This document shows, piece after piece, positions 11,180 through 22,030 of a DNA stretch of 64,000 bases (the stretch's first letter is position 1; each line of letters opens with the position of its first letter). The notes beneath the pieces were generated by a model. That model did no database searches, was not told the DNA's origin, and saw nothing but the letters and a program-made list of their open reading frames with translations. The DNA lies in NCBI GenBank assembly GCA_023055355.1, contig JALJCS010000007.1:530001-594000 (forward strand). The letters are read 5' to 3'. The translations under genes were made by a program, and so were the position numbers. Origin of the DNA: Agelaius tricolor. Its lineage: Eukaryota; Chordata; Aves; Passeriformes; Icteridae.

Positions 11180-12480
11180 GCCCTGAGCCCCAGCAGCCCC
11201 GGGAATTCCCGGCTGCCGCTCCCAGCCGACGCCGCCTTTCCCCTCCCGGCCGCAGAGGATGCGCTGCACACCCAGGAGCGGAGCGCAGCTGACCCGGGAG
11301 CCTCTGAAGTTGCAGCCCTTTGTGTTTATACTTTTGAAATATCTCCATTGTCATGCAAATGCTGATTTTCAATCCGGAAAAAAAAAAGAAAAAAAAAAGA
11401 AAAAGAAAAAGAAAAAAAATCTCTTTCTCCGTGTGCGAAGTGTTGTAGGAAGTGAGCTTAACTCCAAATGCTCCCATTGAGGGTCGGGGTTTCTCTCCCT
11501 CCTTGTTTTCTGTCAAGCACTGGAAACGGCCGCTATCAAATGAGCTGCTTTTCTATTTATCCACGCCTTGACACTTCCAGCCTGAAGTGTCACCAACGAC
11601 TGAATTTTAAAAGTATCCTTAACTCACCGTCGGGCACGTTTGAGGGGAGCATTTGTGGGCAGAGGGGGAGAGGAAACTTCAGTCCTTTTATTCTCCTTTT
11701 AAAACTGAAATCCCCTCTCCGAGTTGCATCAAAGGCTTCCTCATTAGTGGATATTCATGGAAATCGTATCTCGAGAGGAGGAATAACTGAATGAAATGCA
11801 TAAATTCAGGGCTGATATTGCAGGCTTTCAGGGAGGTGGGGGGTTTTTATGTTTATTGTCCCAATTCTGCGGGGTTTTGCCCCAGATTTGAGCAGAGTTT
11901 GGGGCGGCGCGGGCGCTGTGCTGCCTGACAATTTTGATGCCTTTCATGTGGATCGGGTTAAAAGTGTTTTTACTGTATCCCTCTGGATGCAGTTCTGAAG
12001 AAACATTTCTCCTGCCAAAATACACACACAGGCTGGGATTAAAAGGGCTGAAACCTACCACCAAGTTCTTACCGCCCTCCCACCATCATTAGACTAAATC
12101 CGCCGTCATTCCAGATTCATTTTTCCCTTATTCATCTGTCCAACTAATTCCTGCTGCATTCACCGGGCTTACATCTTAATCTTTTCTGTTACATAGAGAA
12201 TACATAATGAAAAGCTGCATTTTCTGGGTACATGCACACATTTGGAGCGGATGAACCATATGTGAAGTGACATACAATGCTGAATGGGGGCTGAATGGTG
12301 TCCAGTGCTAAAAACAGTGCAAGTCCAGGAACAAAAAGCAGGAGAACAAGAGCCCTGTGCTGGGCTTGCCTCGCTCGAACACCAGGGGATTCGCCGCTAA
12401 AACATGGGTATAATTTCACTGTTTTCACTCACACAAGCTGTGGGAAAGGAGTCACCATCTGATGTTTGATTGTGCTGGAT
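11180..12480. promoter_or_regulatory. Candidate regulatory island with SOX-POU composite site
   Basis: 1.3 kb of single-copy sequence between two large arrays. It contains CATTGTCATGCAAAT (11346-11360), a match to the published SOX2-POU (SOX-OCT) composite consensus. It also has an inverted TGACACTTC / GAAGTGTCA pair (11569-11577 and 11584-11592), and many TAAT/ATTAG cores between 11.7 and 12.25 kb. An A-rich tract sits at 11379-11420. No coding frame with a domain. Conservation is inferred. Confidence 0.45.
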
Positions 12481-12611
12481 ATGTTTTTGGCAGTAGCCTT
12501 GTAGCCCGCATTGAAGGGAGAAAAAGGGGGGAAAAAGAATGGAGCTGCATTTGCCGGCTTGGATCTGGCGTCTGGCGGGAGGCAGGGCTGGAGCAGCCAC
12601 CTGAGAGCGCT

Positions 12612-13345
12612 GCCCTTTCCCCCTCTCCCCTTTTCCTTCCCCCTTTCCCCTTTCATTTCCCTTTTTCCCCTTTCCCCTTTTCTTTCCCCCTTTCCCTTTC
12701 CCCTTTCCCCCTTTCCCTTTCCTTTACCCCTTTTCTCCTTTTCCCTTTCCCCTTTTTCCCTTTCCCCTTTATCTCCCATTTCCCTTACCCCTTTTTCCCT
12801 TTTCCCTTTTCCCCCCTTTCCCCCTCTCCCCCTTTCCCATTTTCTTTCCCCCTTTACCCTTTCATTTCCCCTTTCCCCCTTTCCCTTTTTCCCCTTTCCC
12901 CTTTTCTTTCCCCCTTCCCTTTCTCCCCTTCTCCCTTTCCTCCTTTTCCCCCTTTCCTTTCCCCCTTTCCCCCTTTCCTCTTTCCCCCTTTGCCCTTTCC
13001 CCTTTCCTTTCCCTTCCCTCTTTCGCTCTTTCCCCTTTCATTTCCCCTTTCCCCCTTTCCCTTTCCCCCTTTTCTTTCCCCCTTTCCCCTTTCCTTTCTC
13101 CCTTCCCCCTTTTTCCCCTTTTGCCCTTTTTCCCCTTTCCTTTCCCCTTTTTCCCCTTTCTCCCTTTTCCCTTTCTCCTTTTCTCCCTTTTTCCCTTTCT
13201 CCCCCTCCCCTCTTCCCCTTTCCCCTTTCCTTTCCCCCATTTCCCCCTTTCCTTTCCCCTTTCCCCCTTTCTCCTCTCCCCTTTTCCCCCTTTCCTTTCC
13301 CCTTTCCTTTCCCCCTTCTCCCTTTCCTTTCTCTCCTTTCTCCAG
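12612..13345. repeat. Long homopyrimidine (CCCCTTT)n tract
   Basis: About 730 bp almost wholly C and T on the plus strand, in irregular CCCTTT/CCTTTC units. Frames of hundreds of codons pass through it in several phases on both strands because it has few stops; these are not genes. Confidence 0.95.
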
Positions 13346-13586
13346 CTCGGCCCCACCTCTGGGGGATTTTCCCCCTCCTGGCGGTCCCTGGAGGGGGACA
13401 CAAAGCGAGAGGTGGCCTCGGTTCTTGTCCCTTGTCACCGACCCCGGGGGGCACAGAGGGGACATTTCTGGGGGTGCCCAAGGAGCTGCTCCTCGTCCCT
13501 CGGGCACGGCTGGCACCGAGCGGGGCTCTGTGCCAGGGGCTGGAGCTGTGCCCGGGGCTGGGGAGCTTGTCCTGGGGGCTGCGGGA
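13346..13586. other. GC-rich spacer between pyrimidine and purine tracts
   Basis: Non-repetitive sequence separating two tracts of opposite strand bias. No gene. Confidence 0.4.
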
Positions 13587-13832
13587 TGGGAAAGGGGAAA
13601 GGAAAAGGGGAGAAAGGAAGGGAAGGGAAGGGGAAAGGGAAGGGGAAAGGGGAAAGGGAAGGGGAAAGGGAAAAGGAAAGGGAAAGGGAAAGGGAAAGGG
13701 AATGGGAAAGGGAAAGGGAAGGGGAAGGGGAAAGGAAAGGAAAGGAAAGGAAAGGAAAGGAAAGGAAAGGAAAGGAAAGGAAAGGAAAGGAAAGGAAAGG
13801 AAAGGAAAGGAAAGGAAAGGAAAGGGAAAGGA
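13587..13832. repeat. Homopurine (GGGAAA)n/(GGAAA)n tract
   Basis: About 245 bp of G and A on the plus strand. It resolves into a nearly pure GGAAA pentamer array from about 13729 to 13825. Confidence 0.95.
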
Positions 13833-14310
13833 TCCTGCAGCTGCCCCCGCCCCCAGCAGCTCCGCAGCCCTTCGGGGGCTTAAACCCGGGCTTAGGGAGA
13901 GAGGGGCATCTGCTTAAACCCTCAGCTTCAGACGGGCTTAGCTGAGCGCTGCCGAGCTGGGGACGCCCTCAAAGGTTCTGCCTAACGAGAAGAGGCTCCA
14001 GCAGCTGCTGGGCTGGGATCCGGGGTGATCTGATCCCCCCTCCCGAGCTGACAGCAGCCCCAGCCCCGGCCTTTCTGCCCTGGCTGGGGTTCAGGGGGAG
14101 CCAGCCCGGGGCAGCATCCCCGGGGCAGCATTCCCGGAGCATTCCCGGGGCTCTGGGCCGGGCTCAGCTCCAGCTCCGCTTTGGGATAGCGGCATTCCCG
14201 TCCGTGCAGCCTCAGGGCACCCCTCAGGGGAAGGACCAGTCCTTGAGAAGAGGCTCGGACAGAGGTGCTGGCTCCCAGCTTTCCCTCCTGTTAGAAATGG
14301 CATCGTTTGA
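13833..14310. other. GC-rich non-coding sequence
   Basis: No element or gene recognised. A few CAGCTG E-boxes are present, as expected by chance in GC-rich DNA. Confidence 0.3.
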
Positions 14311-14622
14311 GGATCCCAGAATCCCAGAACCCCAAAACCCCAGAATCCCAGAACCCCGGAACCCCAGAATTCCAGAATCCCAAAATTCCGGAATCCCAGA
14401 ATTCCAGAACCCCAGAGTCTCATAATCCCAGAACCCCGGAACCCCAGAATTCCAGAATCTCAAAACCCCAGAATCCCAAAATTCCAGAATCCCAGAACCC
14501 CAAAATCCCAGAATCACAGAACCCCAGAATACCAGAATTCCAGAACCCCAGAATCCCAGAATTCCAGAACCACAAAACCCCAGATTCCCAGAATTCCAGA
14601 ATTCCAGAATCCCAGAATGATT
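14311..14622. repeat. Expanded CR1-tail array, 8-9-bp unit
   Basis: Some 35 units of CAGAATCC / CAGAACCC. The CR1 3' terminus carries a short octamer repeat (ATTCTGTG type), and here its reverse complement has expanded to about 300 bp next to a minus-strand CR1 body. Confidence 0.8.
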
Positions 14623-14775
14623 TGGGCTGGAAGGGACTTTAAAGCTCATCCAGCTCCAATTCCCCCCACTTCCCCAGGTTTTTCAGAGCAAGAAAATTGG
14701 GATGGCTCCCAAGGAGCTGCCAGAGCAGGAACATCAGCTGGTGTTCTTCTCCAGAGTGACCTGAGGAGGGCTTGG
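14623..14775 (-). mobile_element. CR1 LINE 3' fragment
   Basis: Begins GGGCTGGAAGGGACTTTAAA and GCTCATCCAGCTCCAATTCC, the standard antisense CR1 3' end, and continues into the CR1 3'UTR before fading. Confidence 0.8.
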
Positions 14776-14839
14776 AGCTCTCCTGCCCGGAGCAGCACAT
14801 CCCAAAGTGCCAGGGACGCACCTGGGAAGGGGAAGAGCT

Positions 14840-14945
14840 GCAGGTGGGATGGGCGGGACAGGTGGGATGGGTGGGGAAGGTGGGGCAGTGGGACAGGTGG
14901 GGAAGGTGGGACAATGGGACAGGTGGGACAGTGGGACAGGTGGGA
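14840..14945. repeat. G-rich minisatellite
   Basis: Repeated GGTGGGA / GGTGGGGAA / CAGTGGGACA units; several runs of three or four G. A GGAGGAGGAAGAAGAG stretch follows at 14982-15013. Confidence 0.85.
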
Positions 14946-15169
14946 AACACCGCTTCCTACCCGGCCGGAGCAGCTCTGCCGAGGAGGAGGAAGAAGAGGA
15001 GGAGGAGGAGGATGAGAAGCGGGTCTGGCCGCGGAGGAGCCGGGGTTTGCCCGGAGCTCCTTCCTGCGTGCAGGGATTTCTCCAGCAGGTGGAGATCTCA
15101 AAGCAGGGTTGTGCGCACGAGGAAACGCTTCCCAAACAAAGCCCAAACGGACAAACCCTGGCAATACAA

Positions 15170-15560
15170 AGTTCATAAAGAAAGTGGCTGGGAGGAAAAC
15201 GCCCGGGGAAGGTGTTGCTTTTCCAGCTGCTGCCCGAGCTTCTCTTCCCGGTGAGCCATCCATACCTCTGCCACAGGAGAAACACACCGTGTGGAGGAAT
15301 TAATCTTCTTTTTCCCGGTTTTTTTCCTGCTTCCATAGGGTGTAGTGGGCTAATGGAAGCATATAATTACCGTGTTAGTATTAGGGAGCAATATAGGCGC
15401 AATAAATTAAGGCTGCTTTGCAATTAGAACGATGAACACAGCTGTGGAGACAAATGGCATATGTGCTAATTAAATAATTTGTCACTTGACTGTTAAGCAA
15501 ACAATACGGGCTCTTTCCATCACAAACTCGGTCCCTGGCTGCGGGATGGGCCATTAACGG
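15170..15560. promoter_or_regulatory. Candidate conserved regulatory element
   Basis: AT-rich single-copy island with many homeodomain cores: ATAATTACC, AATAAATTAAGG, GCAATTAG. It also has an E-box CATATG (15458-15463) three bases from TAATTAA (15467-15473). This is the texture of a developmental enhancer. Conservation is inferred. Confidence 0.45.
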
Positions 15561-15639
15561 CCCGCAGGGAACAGATTGTGCTGCCTGCCCGGGCTGAGGG
15601 GACAGAAACCAGCCCTGCCTTGGGAATGATCCCGGGGTT

Positions 15640-16320
15640 TCGTCTTGGAGAGAGCCCAGGATGCCTCAGTCAGCACAGGCTGAGGGGAGGGACTCGGAGA
15701 GCACCCAGGCCTGCCCTGCCCAGGCAGGGTCACTGCAGCAGTGCCACAGGAGCTGCCCAGGGGGTTTGGGATGTCTCCAGAGAGGGAGACTCCAGCCCCT
15801 CCCTGGGCAGCTGTTCCAGGGCTCTGCCCCTCCAGGGAAGGAAGTTCTTCCTCAGGCTGGGCTGGAATTGTTGTGTTTTAGTTCCTGGCCATTGCTCCCT
15901 GTCCTGCCACTGGCACCACTGAGCAGAGGCTGGCACCATCCTGACACCCCTGGAGAGATGTGTGTGGATGGGTGGGCTATTTGGGTGGATGGATGCATCC
16001 CCTCTCAGCCTTCCCTTCTCCAGACTGACCAGGCCCAGCTCCCACAGTCTCTCCTCACCAGAGATGCTCCAGACCCCAAATCATCTCTGTGCCCTTCCCT
16101 GGACCCTCTCCAGTAGCTCCTGGTCTTCCTTGAGCTGTGGAGCCCAGAAGTGAACAGGACACTCCAGATGAGCCTCCCTGGAGCTGAGCAGAGGGGCAGG
16201 ATCCCCTCCCTGACCTGCTGGGAATGCCCTTCCCAATGCTCCCCTGGATCCTAGGAGCTATCCTGACCATCCCAGGACACTCTGCTGGCCCAGTTTATCC
16301 ACCAAGAATCCCAGATCCTG
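15640..16320 (-). mobile_element. CR1 LINE fragment, ~680 bp
   Basis: Antisense CR1 with GGAAGGAAGTTCTTCCTCAG, CTCCAGACTGACCAGGCCC, TCTCCTCACCAGAGATGCTC, GACCCTCTCCAGTAGCTCC, AGTGAACAGGACACTCCAG and GAGCTGAGCAGAGGGGCAGG in the expected order. The 5' third (15690-15920) is near-identical to fragments at 30.8 and 55.6 kb. Confidence 0.85.
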
Positions 16321-17187
16321 GAAATAATCCTGTTAATGTGCACAGGTAGGATGCAAAAATGTAAAATATAATTTAATAAATCAGCATTAAAATACATATT
16401 AAAACAATTAAATCAATAAATACTTGATGACCAAAGTAAAAAAAAAAAAAAAAAGCCCCAAAAGGCCCCAGGGGTTCAGTACTGGTACCTTCCTCCTTTC
16501 AAGGAGAAATTCTTCTACTGTGGAGATTTTCAGCTCTGCAATTTAGTCTTGTTTTAATGATTTACTGTAAATGCACCAGATTGGGTCCAGGTCCACTGGA
16601 CATAGGGACCTAAAATCAAGACTGAGAGAAGAAACAAGGGGGACACCGAGGTACCAGGAGAGCCAAATGCCCAAATTCAGAAAACCAGTCATGTTTAAAG
16701 AGCTTTACAGGGGAAAATTATATAGAATATAATATTAGAGAATTCCAAGAATTACATAAACATCTGTTCACCAAAAAGGTAGCTTCTGGCAGCTGAACGG
16801 ATTTTGTTCTGTCAGAAGGTCCAACATTCAGAGTTTCAGGCCTAAAAGCTCTCAAGTTCATCAAGTTTTCCCAATTTGTTTGTTCCCCAGCTGAGGCAGG
16901 AGCTGGGTGAGCCCTTGGGTTTCAGATAATAAAACAGTGTTGGGATTGTTGGGGTGTCTGTGCAGGGCTGGGCTGGGCTGGGTGATCTTTGAGGTCTTTC
17001 CAGCAGAGCACATTCCCTGGTTCCCTGATCCATGGTTCCTGGGCTGGGGAATGCTCTGAGCTGGGCTCCTGCTGCCTCCTCTGGGGGAGAAAATGGGGGG
17101 AAAGCAGAACAGAAGAGGAACCCCCAGCTGCAGGGTGTTTAAACACTGATCCTGAGGCACAACATCACAGCTGTGCCACAGGGGAAG
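16321..17187. other. Non-coding, no clear element
   Basis: AT-rich to 16860, with an A-tract at 16439-16455; then CR1-like scraps near 16965-17000 (GGGCTGGGTGATCTTTGAGG). No gene. Confidence 0.35.
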
Positions 17188-17619
17188 TGATGCCTCAGGT
17201 TTGGCTTTTCTATTTTCAGGTTCTGAGCTTCATATTATGGGATGGTGAGCTCTGTGCACAGAGCAGGGAGACAAAACAATTCCTGCTCCAGCTGGGCACC
17301 AAGGACAAATGATCCAAATCTCAGCCCCAGAGCACAAACCCCGTGGGCTGGAGAGAGAAAAACAAGCAGGGTGGGACTGCAGGGGCTAAAGCTGGGATGG
17401 GACAATGAACTGCAAGGTGCAAATGGAGCAGAACTGATCCCAGGGACAGAGCCCGTGCCCGGCCGTGCATTTTGGGGCCATTTTGGTTCATCTTGGGTGC
17501 AGCCCTGGCTGGGCTCTGGTGCTGCCCAAGGTGCATCCATGGAGGAGATGCTTTGAATCAATCCCTGCTTTATTCTGTGGCTCTGCCCAGCCTCTGCTCT
17601 GGGGCAGCCTCACAGGGCA
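17188..17619 (+). mobile_element. Solo LTR, four-copy family, copy B
   Basis: Starts TGATGCCTCAGGTTTGG, ends CAGCCTCACAGGGCA. It lacks a short segment, present in the other copies, around TTTAGTGTGTGGGTCTGGG, replaced by CATATTATGGGATGG. Otherwise near-identical to copies at 7525, 35532 and 36874. Confidence 0.75.
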
Positions 17620-18102
17620 TCACCATCACAGGGGAAAACAAGGAAAAGAGGGAAGCAGGGGCATTTCCAGTTTCATTCAGTGGATAATTGGCCCTTCTGC
17701 TGTTGGCAGTGCTGGGATTTGATCCTCCCAGAGCCCCAAGGCAGCCCTGGCACTAGCAGGGACTGGGGAGCTGCAGGGTGAAGCCCCTGGGGACAGTTTT
17801 GGAGAGCAGAGCTGTGACAGCAGCAGGAGCAGCAGCACAGGCTGAGCTGCCAGGTTTAGTCATGGGCAGCTCTGGGGCCCTGCAGGTCACTCCAAACAGG
17901 GCAAAGATTTCCCTGGGCTGGTGTTGACACTTTCTGCATCACTGCTCACAGCTGGTCACCTTTTAATGGCATTAATTATCAGGTAATTCTTGTCTGTAAT
18001 CACCAAACCGTGTCTGCGCAGCCCCAGCCCCTCTGCCTCCTGCAGCCATCTCAGCCAGGTGGGGAAATCACCTGGAACTGTTCAGTGAAGGACTGGAGGA
18101 GT
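17620..18102. other. Non-coding, no recognised element
   Basis: Unassigned. A short AT-rich portion at 17960-18005 (TTAATGGCATTAATTATCAG) has homeodomain cores and could be regulatory. Confidence 0.3.
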
Positions 18103-18399
18103 CACTGAGTGCTCTGGGCTGGGGACAAGGTGCCCATGGGGCACAGCTGGCACTGCATGGGCTGGCAGGGCTGGGCCAGCACCAGGGATTTGGGATTTTT
18201 TGTGAGTGGGGCTGTGGGAAGTCCTGGCTGCACCCCATGGAGATGCTCGTGGGCTGAAGTCCCTCAGGGGGGACACTGGAGTGAAAGTGGTGGAATTCCA
18301 CAGAATCCCCAAATCCCTGGTGCTGGCCCAGCCCTGCCAGCCCATGCGGTGCCAGCTGTGCCCCATGGGCACCTTGTCCCCAGCCCAGAGCACTCAGTG
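18103..18399. repeat. Inverted repeat, 92-bp arms
   Basis: Left arm 18103-18194 and right arm 18308-18399 are reverse complements with about one mismatch, separated by 113 bp. Both arms match the CR1-linked segment at 5158-5250. Transcribed or single-stranded, it would fold into a long hairpin. Confidence 0.85.
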
Positions 18400-18850
18400 C
18401 CACCTGCAGGGGACACCTGCAGGGCTGGGCACTGCAAAGCTCCCTGGGCAGCCCCTGCCAAGGCCTGAGCTCCCTTGCCATGGGCAAATTGCTGCTGCTG
18501 TCCAAGCTGAGCCTGCCCTGGCCCAGCCTGAGGCCGTTCCCTCTGCTCCTGTCCCTGTGCCCTGGGAGCAGAGCCCGACCCCCCCGGCTGTGCCCTCCTG
18601 GCAGGGACTTGTGCAGAGCCACAAGGGCCCCTGAGCCTCCTTTGCTCCAGCCCCAGCCCCTGCCCAGCTCCCTCAGGGATTCTGCAGCCCCTGCCCAGCT
18701 CCCTCAGGGATTCTGCAGCCCCTGCCCAGCTCCCTCAGGGATTCTGCAGCCCCTGCCCAGCTCCCTCAGGGATTCTCCAGCCCCTGCCCAGCTCCCTCAG
18801 GGATTCTGCAGCCCCTGCCCAGCTCCCTCAGCCTCTTCTTTGCTCAGGAG
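18300..18850 (-). mobile_element. CR1 LINE fragment with internal 31-bp expansion
   Basis: Reverse complement of the CR1 segment seen at 4860-5250 (shared GGGCCCCTGAGCCTCCTTTG). It then continues as a 31-bp tandem array at 18655-18830. Confidence 0.8.
18655..18830. repeat. 31-bp minisatellite inside CR1, six units
   Basis: Six copies of a unit containing CCCAGCTCCCTCAGGGATTC, almost identical to each other. The CR1 copy at 34.8 kb carries the same unit two to three times. Confidence 0.95.
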
Positions 18851-19179
18851 GGGCTGATTCCAGCAGAAATGGAGCAGCTCAATCGGGATGTGGAGGAAAC
18901 ACCACCCAGTTCTGCCCTGTCCCCTCTCCTCCCCATCTCCTCCCGGTCAGGCAGGGAGGGAGATCCTGGCTGTGGGGGCATCTGGGGCAAAATTCCTGCT
19001 GCCCTGCACAAAACCATTTCCCCCGCTGCTCCCGCTGGGAATCCCTGGGCCTATTCAGAGCGGGGCTGGGGACAACAAGAGCCCCGCGACCATCTGGGGA
19101 CAGCCGGGGCTGCCCGAGCGGGGGCCGAGCCCAGCCGGGCCGGCAGAAGGGGCGAGGCAGGGGGAACGCAGCCCTTAGA
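18851..19179. other. GC-rich non-coding sequence
   Basis: No repeat or gene recognised. Confidence 0.3.
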
Positions 19180-19640
19180 AAGACATTTTCTGATGATTAT
19201 TTTGGGAAACCTTCTGGTAATCCCCAGTCAATCTGCATGCTAATAGAGGTCATTTACCAAAGCGGAGTACCGGGGGAAGCTTTGCATAATAACGACGTGA
19301 GTTTGATTTGATACTAAAACTTTTCAACTGTTCCATCAAAGGCAGGGCTGAGTTTCTGCGGGGAGGGAAAAAAAATGGCATTGAATGGCAGGAGTGAATC
19401 TGGACACAGTTAAAGGGAGCTCTTTTTGATCAATTAGACCTCTCTGTGATGTCATCTTTATTACTTATTCTAATGAGATGGGGGTTGTAAAAAGGATTGG
19501 GGAGTGAAATCCATTGATAATCTCCTTAGCACCGGGGATAATATCCGGGGTTTCTCCCCCACATCGAGAGCTCTAAGCTGCTCTAATATACTTTAAGACT
19601 TCTCAGTATCTCCCTATTCTCGAGGAAGATGATTTTTCTC
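19180..19640. promoter_or_regulatory. Candidate conserved regulatory element
   Basis: Single-copy AT-rich island. Visible motifs: TCF/LEF-type ATCAAAGG (19335-19342), CRE/AP-1-like TGATGTCATC (19447-19456), GATCAATTAGACC, and several TAAT cores. No coding potential. Conservation is inferred. Confidence 0.45.
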
Positions 19641-20219
19641 TCCCCGATGGGTGTAGGGCTGCTCCCTCTCTGAATCGCTCCCGGAGAGATTTCCAGCTGC
19701 ACTTGTTTTTATTCAGCGCTGGTTTTCGCGCACAAAAGGCCGGGTTTAACCCCAGCTCGGCGCTGTCTGCTGCAGGGGTAGCTGCAAATCTCCTCCTGCC
19801 GAACCTCGGGGCTGCACTGAGGCGCACACACACACACGGGATCTGCTCCGAGGCAGAGAATAAATCCCGTTTCCTTCCCCAGGGAGCTCTGCCGGAGCAT
19901 CCACCCAGCGCTGGGCTCCAAACTGTGCTCAGGGCACAGCCGGGCACCCCTCAGCCCCCAGCCGCTCTAAAAGTGCTCAGTGGGGTGATAACATCACCGA
20001 AAGGAGGGAATTCACGGCGCTCGGGATGGGAGCTGCGCTCTTTGTGCTCGGATCTTCCCGAGCGTCACCAGCAGAGAGGAACTCGCGGGTCCCAAACCCT
20101 CTGGAAAACGCCAAGGAAAAGGATCCGGGCTGGCATGGAATAAAGGGAAATTCAGACTGCCGGGGAGTTACAGGCACTGCTTGGGTGGGGTCGACAGAGA
20201 TGGAGGAAAAGAGGTGAAA
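19641..20219. other. Non-coding, no recognised element
   Basis: GC-moderate unique sequence with a short CA run (19826-19838). No gene. Confidence 0.3.
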
Positions 20220-20416
20220 AAAGAGAGGGAGGGAGGGAGGGAGGCAAAGGGAATAAAGACTCAAGAAAGGAGACGGAGAAGGAAAGAAGGAAAGAAAGGA
20301 GGAAGGAAAGAATGGAAAAGGAAAGAGAGAAATCAAGAGAAAAAATAAACAAAGAAAAATGCAGGGGAAGGGAAGGGAAGGGAAGGGAAGGGAAGGGAAG
20401 GGAAGGGAAGGGAAGG
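20220..20416. repeat. Purine tract ending in (GGGAA)n
   Basis: GA-rich sequence (GAGGGAGG, AAAGGAGG units) leading into about ten perfect GGGAA pentamers at 20363-20416. Confidence 0.95.
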
Positions 20417-20769
20417 AGCCCTCGTGGACCAAGGATGAGCAGAGAGCAGCCTGGGCTAAAGCAGAGGGATCTGGGCAGGAGCTGCAGAGGGAATTCCGGT
20501 GGTTTGTCTGGAGGACAAGGACAAACACCCATCAGGTTCTGACAGAGGGAGGACAAAGCCAGACCTGCCAGGAGGAGCCAAAAGCTGCACCTTGTTTGTG
20601 GTGGGAAGCCTTTAGGAATTCTCATTCCCGAGGCGTGTCCTGAGGCTGCTCCCGCCCGCAGCCACCCGGCCCAGCTGGGGACACTCGCTGCTGTCCCCTG
20701 GTGCTGTCACAGCCCGGCCGGGGGAGCTCTGCTGTGTCCCTGGCCAGAGCCTGTCCCTCGGGGCTGCCG

Positions 20770-21149
20770 CACACATCTCTTCATGAAAAACCCTTTCCTT
20801 AGGATTTTTCCTCCTGAGAAGCTGAGAGGCCTCAGGAACAAAATGCAAACAATGGTTATCTGCTGCTGTGGAACGCAACAGGTGCATCTGGGATTGGGCT
20901 CATGTGGTTGTTTCTAATTAATGGCCAATCACAGCCCAGCTGGCTCAGACTCTCTCTCCGAGCCACAAGCTTTTGTTATCATTCTTCCTTTTCTATTCTT
21001 AGCCAGCCTTCTGATGAAATCCTTTCTTCTATTCTTTTAGTATAGTTTTAATATAATATACACCATAAAATAATAAATCAGCCTTCTGAAACATGGAGTC
21101 AGATCCTCGTCTCTTCCTCAATCCAGGAACCCCCGTGAACATCAGCACA
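20770..21149 (+). mobile_element. ERV LTR (AT-pentamer family), diverged copy
   Basis: Same family as 6835-7296 and 29616-30144: CTGAGAAGCTGAGAGGCCTC, the CCAAT region, TTTTAGTATAGTTTTAATAT, AATAAATCAGCCTTCTGA and GGAGTCAGATCCTCGTC. It has only a short AT stretch where the other two carry long pentamer arrays. The 5' end is diverged. Confidence 0.7.
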
Positions 21150-21214
21150 CGGGGCAGCTCCCACATCTCCTGCCAGCATCGCCTCGGGGGCTGCTGCTGC
21201 TCCGTCCCGCCGGT

Positions 21215-21318
21215 CCCCTGCTGTCCCCTGCTGTCCCCTGCTCTCCCCTCCTATCCCCTCCTGTCCCCTCCTGTCCCCTCCTATCCCCTCCTGTCCCCCG
21301 CTGTCCCCTGCTGTCCCC
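21215..21318. repeat. 10-bp minisatellite (CCTGTCCCCT)n
   Basis: About ten units of CTGTCCCCTG/CTATCCCCTC. Confidence 0.9.
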
Positions 21319-21649
21319 AGCAGCCTCCGGGCCAGGTGGGCTCTCCCGGGGGCTCCGTGCCCGTTCATTTGCATCGCTGCCGGCAGGGGAGCCGAGGCTG
21401 ACGCGGTGTCCTGACCCTGTCTCACACAGATGCCGAGCTGTCCCCGCCCGTCCCCCCCGCGGCTTGATGGGACCCGCGTGTCCCCTCCGGAGGGGCACAC
21501 GGGGGGCAGCCCTGCAGCGTGCGGGGTCCGATCCGGGCAGCTCCGGGCGTGTCCCAGCCTGGCTCTGCCTCCCTGCTGTCCCTGCTGTCCCCCTGCACCT
21601 GTGGGGACAGGCAGAGGCGAGGGACACCAGCCCTGGGTGACACAGCAGG

Positions 21650-22030
21650 GCCAGCACCCCCTGCACATCCCCGGGGCATCCCCAGTGTGGGGGACAGCAG
21701 TGGATCCCCAGGGCATCCCCCAGTGTGGGGCCATGGCAATGGAACCCCAGTGTGGGATACCAGCCCCAGATCCCTGGGGATCCCCAGTGTGGGGGACAGC
21801 AATAGATTCCTGGGGCATCCCCCAGTGTGGGGCCATGGCAATGGATCCCCAGTGTGAGGTCTCAGCCCCAGATCCTCAGGGGATCCCCAGTGTGGGGTGA
21901 CAGCAATGGATCCCTACAGGATCCCCCAGTGTGGGGTTACAGCAATGGATCCCCAGTGTGGGGTCTTGGCAATGGATCCCCAGTGTGGGGTCTTGGCAAT
22001 GGATCCCCAGTGTGGGGTCCCCATGGGATC
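21650..22030. repeat. Minisatellite of GGATCCCCAGTGTGGGG units
   Basis: Units of 27 bp in the distal part and compound 54-60-bp units in the proximal part, all built on ATCCCCAGTGTGGGG, a short inverted repeat in itself (CCCCA...TGGGG). Confidence 0.9.

Noticed and set aside
12462..13945. Open frames of 274-473 codons on both strands
   Set aside because: They run through homopyrimidine/homopurine tracts with almost no stop codons; several phases are open at once, and there is no domain.
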